Of a stretch of 64,000 nt of DNA, positions 61,361 through 64,000 are shown one piece after another; positions within the stretch are counted from its first letter, which is position 1; every line of letters begins with the position of its first letter. The stretch is from Mesorhizobium sp. (GTDB lineage: Bacteria > Pseudomonadota > Alphaproteobacteria > Rhizobiales > Rhizobiaceae): NCBI GenBank assembly GCA_004017275.1, contig SAKE01000004.1, forward strand, positions 62,001-126,000, in the 5' to 3' direction. The notes under the pieces are model-generated. The model made no database searches. It saw nothing but the letters and a program-made list of their open reading frames with translations, and was not told the origin of the DNA. Both the position numbers and the translations under genes were made by a program.

Positions 61361-61504
61361 AATGGATGGAGCGCCGCATCCGCAAGGCGCGACCTGCTTG
61401 CCGCGCATGGACCCCCATGCCCATTTCCGGTTTGACTTGGGGTTGGGAAAGGGCAAGAAAAGTCCCCAACGACAGAACGACACCCATGAAGTCTGGAGAA
61501 GAAA

Positions 61505-62683
61505 ATGTCCGCTTCCATCGTCATTGCCAGTGCGGCGCGCACGCCCGTCGGCTCTTTCAACGGCGCCTTCGCTGCCACCCCGGCGCATGAGCTCGGTGCC
61601 GTCGTCATCAGGGAATTGCTGTCGCGTGCCGGTGTCGAACCAGGCGAGGTCGACGAGGTCATCCTCGGTCAGGTGCTGACCGCCGCGCAAGGGCAGAACC
61701 CGGCCCGCCAGGCATCGATCAATGCCGGCCTGCCCAAGGAAACCACCGCCTGGGGCCTCAATCAGGTTTGCGGCTCGGGCCTGCGCGCCATTGCGCTCGG
61801 CATGCAGCAGATCGCCACCGGCGATGCCAAGGTGATCGTCGCAGGCGGCCAGGAATCGATGTCGCTTTCGACGCATGCGCAGCACCTGCGCGCCGGGGTC
61901 AAGATGGGTGACTTCAAGCTGATCGACACCATGATCAAGGACGGACTGTGGGATGCCTTCAACGGCTATCACATGGGCAACACCGCCGAAAACGTCGCGC
62001 GTCAGTTCCAGATCACCCGCGACGACCAGGATCAGTTCGCGCTTGCCTCGCAGAACAAGGCCGAGGCCGCGCAGAAGGCCGGCAAGTTCAAGGACGAGAT
62101 CGTCGCCGTTACCCTCAAGGGCAAGAAGGGCGACACCATCGTCGACCAGGACGAGTATATCCGCCACGGCGCCACGCTCGACGCCATGACCAAGCTGAAG
62201 CCGGCCTTCGACAAGGACGGCACCGTGACCGCCGCCAACGCCTCCGGCATCAATGACGGCGCCGCCGGCGCACTGCTGATGAGCGAAGCGGAAGCGGTGA
62301 GGCGTGGCATCACCCCGCTGGCACGCATCGTGTCCTGGGCAACAGCCGGCGTCGATCCGCAGATCATGGGCACGGGACCTATTCCCGCCTCGCGCAAGGC
62401 ATTGGAAAAGGCCGGCTGGTCGGTCGGCGATCTCGACCTGGTCGAGGCCAACGAGGCCTTTGCCGCGCAGGCCTGCGCCGTCAACAAGGACATGGGCTGG
62501 GATCCCTCGATCGTAAACGTCAATGGCGGCGCCATCGCCATCGGCCATCCGATCGGTGCGTCCGGCGCGCGCGTCTTCAACACGCTGGTCTTCGAGATGC
62601 GCCGGCGCGGCGCCAAGAAGGGGCTAGCGACCCTATGCATCGGCGGCGGCATGGGCGTCGCGATGTGCGTGGAAGCGCTCTAA
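61505..62683 (+). CDS. phaA: Acetyl-CoA acetyltransferase (beta-ketothiolase)
   Basis: PhaA joins two acetyl-CoA into acetoacetyl-CoA, the first step of PHB synthesis. The 392-residue protein has the nucleophile Cys89 in NQVCGSGLRAIALG, His348 in NVNGGAIAIGHPIGASGAR and Cys378 in CIGGGMGVAM. The ATG follows GGAGAAGAAA. phaB lies downstream after a hairpin, and phaR is divergent upstream. Confidence 0.97.
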   Translation: MSASIVIASAARTPVGSFNGAFAATPAHELGAVVIRELLSRAGVEPGEVDEVILGQVLTAAQGQNPARQASINAGLPKETTAWGLNQVCGSGLRAIALGMQQIATGDAKVIVAGGQESMSLSTHAQHLRAGVKMGDFKLIDTMIKDGLWDAFNGYHMGNTAENVARQFQITRDDQDQFALASQNKAEAAQKAGKFKDEIVAVTLKGKKGDTIVDQDEYIRHGATLDAMTKLKPAFDKDGTVTAANASGINDGAAGALLMSEAEAVRRGITPLARIVSWATAGVDPQIMGTGPIPASRKALEKAGWSVGDLDLVEANEAFAAQACAVNKDMGWDPSIVNVNGGAIAIGHPIGASGARVFNTLVFEMRRRGAKKGLATLCIGGGMGVAMCVEAL

Positions 62684-62697
62684 AGTGAAGTGAATAG

Positions 62698-62780
62698 CGA
62701 ATGGGAGTAGCGAATAGGGAAGAATAGCGTCAGCGCGACGGGGCATCAAATCCCACTCGCTATTCGCTGCTCCCCATTCG
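62698..62780. repeat. Hairpin between phaA and phaB
   Basis: The arm CGAATGGGAGTAGCGAATAG (62698-62717) pairs with its near-complement at 62760-62780, with a 42-base loop. It ends 26 bp before phaB. It could be a mobile palindromic repeat, an attenuator or a message-stability element. Confidence 0.7.
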
Positions 62781-62806
62781 TTCCCCGACCAAAGGGAGGA
62801 GAGCGC

Positions 62807-63532
62807 ATGACCAAGGTAGCAATCGTCACAGGCGGATCACGCGGTATCGGCGCGGCGATCTCGATCGCATTGAAGACCGTCGGCTATTCCGTTGCCGCGA
62901 ACTATGCCGGCAACGACGCCGCGGCGGCGAAATTCAAGGCCGAGACCGGCATTCCGGTCTACAAATGGTCGGTCGCCGACTATGATGCCTGCGCCGCCGG
63001 CATCAAGCAGGTCGAGGCCGATCTCGGCCCGGTTTCGGTGCTGGTCAACAATGCCGGCATCACCCGCGACGCCATGTTCCACAAGATCACGCGCGAACAG
63101 TGGAAAGAGGTCATCGACACCAACCTGTCCGGCGTTTTCAACATGACGCATCCACTGTGGAGCGGCATGCGCGACCGCAAGTTCGGCCGCGTCATCACCA
63201 TCTCCTCTATCAACGGCCAGAAGGGCCAAGCCGGCCAGGTCAACTATTCCGCCGCCAAGGCCGGCGACATCGGTTTCAGCAAAGCTCTCGCTCAAGAGGG
63301 TGCTCGGGCCGGCATCACCGTCAACGTCATCTGCCCAGGCTACATCGCCACCGAAATGGTCAAGGCGATCGACGAGAAGGTGCTGAACGACCGCATCATT
63401 CCGCAGATCCCTGTCGGCCGCCTCGGCGAACCGGAAGAGATCGCGCGCTGCGTCGTCTTCCTCGCATCCGAAGATGCGGGCTTCATCACCGGCTCGACCA
63501 TCACGGCCAATGGCGGCCAGTATTTCGCCTGA
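62807..63532 (+). CDS. phaB: Acetoacetyl-CoA reductase
   Basis: PhaB reduces acetoacetyl-CoA to (R)-3-hydroxybutyryl-CoA with NADPH, the second PHB step. The 241-residue short-chain dehydrogenase has VTGGSRGIGAAIS, VLVNNAGITRDAMFHKIT, and the catalytic segment ISSINGQKGQAGQVNYSAAKAGDIGF. An AAAGGGAGGAG ribosome site precedes the ATG. A terminator follows. Confidence 0.97.
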   Translation: MTKVAIVTGGSRGIGAAISIALKTVGYSVAANYAGNDAAAAKFKAETGIPVYKWSVADYDACAAGIKQVEADLGPVSVLVNNAGITRDAMFHKITREQWKEVIDTNLSGVFNMTHPLWSGMRDRKFGRVITISSINGQKGQAGQVNYSAAKAGDIGFSKALAQEGARAGITVNVICPGYIATEMVKAIDEKVLNDRIIPQIPVGRLGEPEEIARCVVFLASEDAGFITGSTITANGGQYFA

Positions 63533-63558
63533 CGACGCGGCGATATAGCGGTAGCTCG

Positions 63559-63586
63559 ACGGGCCGGAGCACACCGGCCCGTTTCT
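63559..63586 (+). terminator. Terminator after phaB
   Basis: The perfect 9-bp stem ACGGGCCGG / CCGGCCCGT has a 6-base loop and is followed by TTCTC. It lies 26 bp after the phaB stop codon. Confidence 0.75.
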
Positions 63587-64000
63587 CGCTGGCAGCCTGT
63601 CATTCGACATGACCCAATCCGGCACGTAAAGGTTAACAGCTGCTGCGGCCCTGTGCGAAACCAGTTCCCCAGCCTGTGGATTCTCGGTGGATAAGCTGTT
63701 CACAACACAAGATATTGGGGTGAACAAACAGGGAAAATTGAGCCAACGCTGATTCGTCGCCGATTCGTTCCGGCTTTGACCGGAACGTTAACGACGACAG
63801 CCGGAATCGCTTGCCAATTCCTTAATGCCGATTAACAAAGATCAACAATTTCATAAGCTTGGCTGAGGCACGGCAGGCCATTGTGATTGTTTGTCGGCAA
63901 AGATTAACGGCAATGTCCTCCTAGCATGAAACGGGCCAGTTCAGCGATTCAGCATGTGGTGAGTTCAGCAGCCCAAAAATCCACATGTAGCCGTGAACAA
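63587..64000. other. Gene-free, AT-richer end of the window
   Basis: No supported gene lies in the last 414 bases. The stretch contains GTTAAC at 63632 and 63787, TTAA pairs at 63822 and 63832, TTAAC at 63904, and DnaA-box-like sequences (TGTGGATTC at 63675, GGTGGATAA at 63686). It probably belongs to the upstream region of a gene beyond the window. Confidence 0.5.

Noticed and set aside
60594..63532. PHB synthase gene phaC in this block
   Set aside because: Not present; only phaR, phaA and phaB lie here, so the synthase must be encoded elsewhere.

Overview
This window is high-GC chromosomal DNA from an alphaproteobacterium of the Rhizobiales, most likely Mesorhizobium or a close relative. 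The evidence is the rhizobial gene families (TrcR/DUF1013, DUF1192, DUF1036, DUF1244, PhaR, a 41-residue L36), a DUF680 small secreted protein (a family I associate chiefly with Mesorhizobium), and palindromic intergenic repeats typical of these genomes. No tRNA, rRNA, CRISPR array, phage or insertion sequence was recognised. Most of the window is ordinary chromosome with dense, well-packed genes.

Layout. 1-6.6 kb: central carbon genes, with the end of a transketolase gene, gap, a K+/H+ antiporter, pgk and class I fructose-bisphosphate aldolase. 6.7-14.4 kb: accessory enzymes (DUF899, SGNH hydrolase, ring-cleaving dioxygenase), a small cluster ending in a WYL regulator and carrying two identical perfect-arm palindromes, the cell-cycle regulator TrcR, a DUF1127 protein and a quinone oxidoreductase. 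14.5-23.5 kb: MFS and ArsR genes, a GST, a hydrolase/HxlR divergent pair with duplicated operators, rpmF, mtgA, a polyprenyl synthetase and a frameshifted methyltransferase. 23.7-30.1 kb: a hybrid histidine kinase, an Stf0 sulfotransferase beside a phosphotransferase remnant, a lytic transglycosylase, ispG and two DUF465 genes.

30.1-37.5 kb: an IclR-controlled amino-acid ABC transporter with RidA and a SelA/DgaE-like PLP enzyme, then purEK. 37.5-47.3 kb: LprI-like protein, rpmJ, a TPR protein, a tandem-repeat-flanked hydrolase, DUF1036-pyk, an N-formylglutamate amidohydrolase with DUF1244, MFS, LysR, DUF680, a NAD-binding protein and DUF3309. 47.4-55.4 kb: an RND efflux pair and an IorAB-cytochrome c molybdenum hydroxylase with a divergent TetR. 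56.1-63.5 kb: a polyhydroxybutyrate and acetyl-CoA block (patatin, bdhA, two citrate-synthase-family proteins, phaR, phaA, phaB). The last 0.4 kb is gene-free and AT-richer.

The strongest unexplained signals are regulatory. An 8-bp palindrome, AATCGATT, lies upstream of gap, aldolase and the DUF1036-pyk unit. The WYL cluster has a duplicated palindrome. PhaR-like CTGC-N3-GCAG sites occur at phaR/phaA and at a distant DUF1127 gene, with a near match at bdhA. A citrate synthase fused to a helix-turn-helix domain is transcribed divergently from a second citrate synthase across phased ATCAAT repeats. No computation or database search was run; family names come from recognising sequence motifs.
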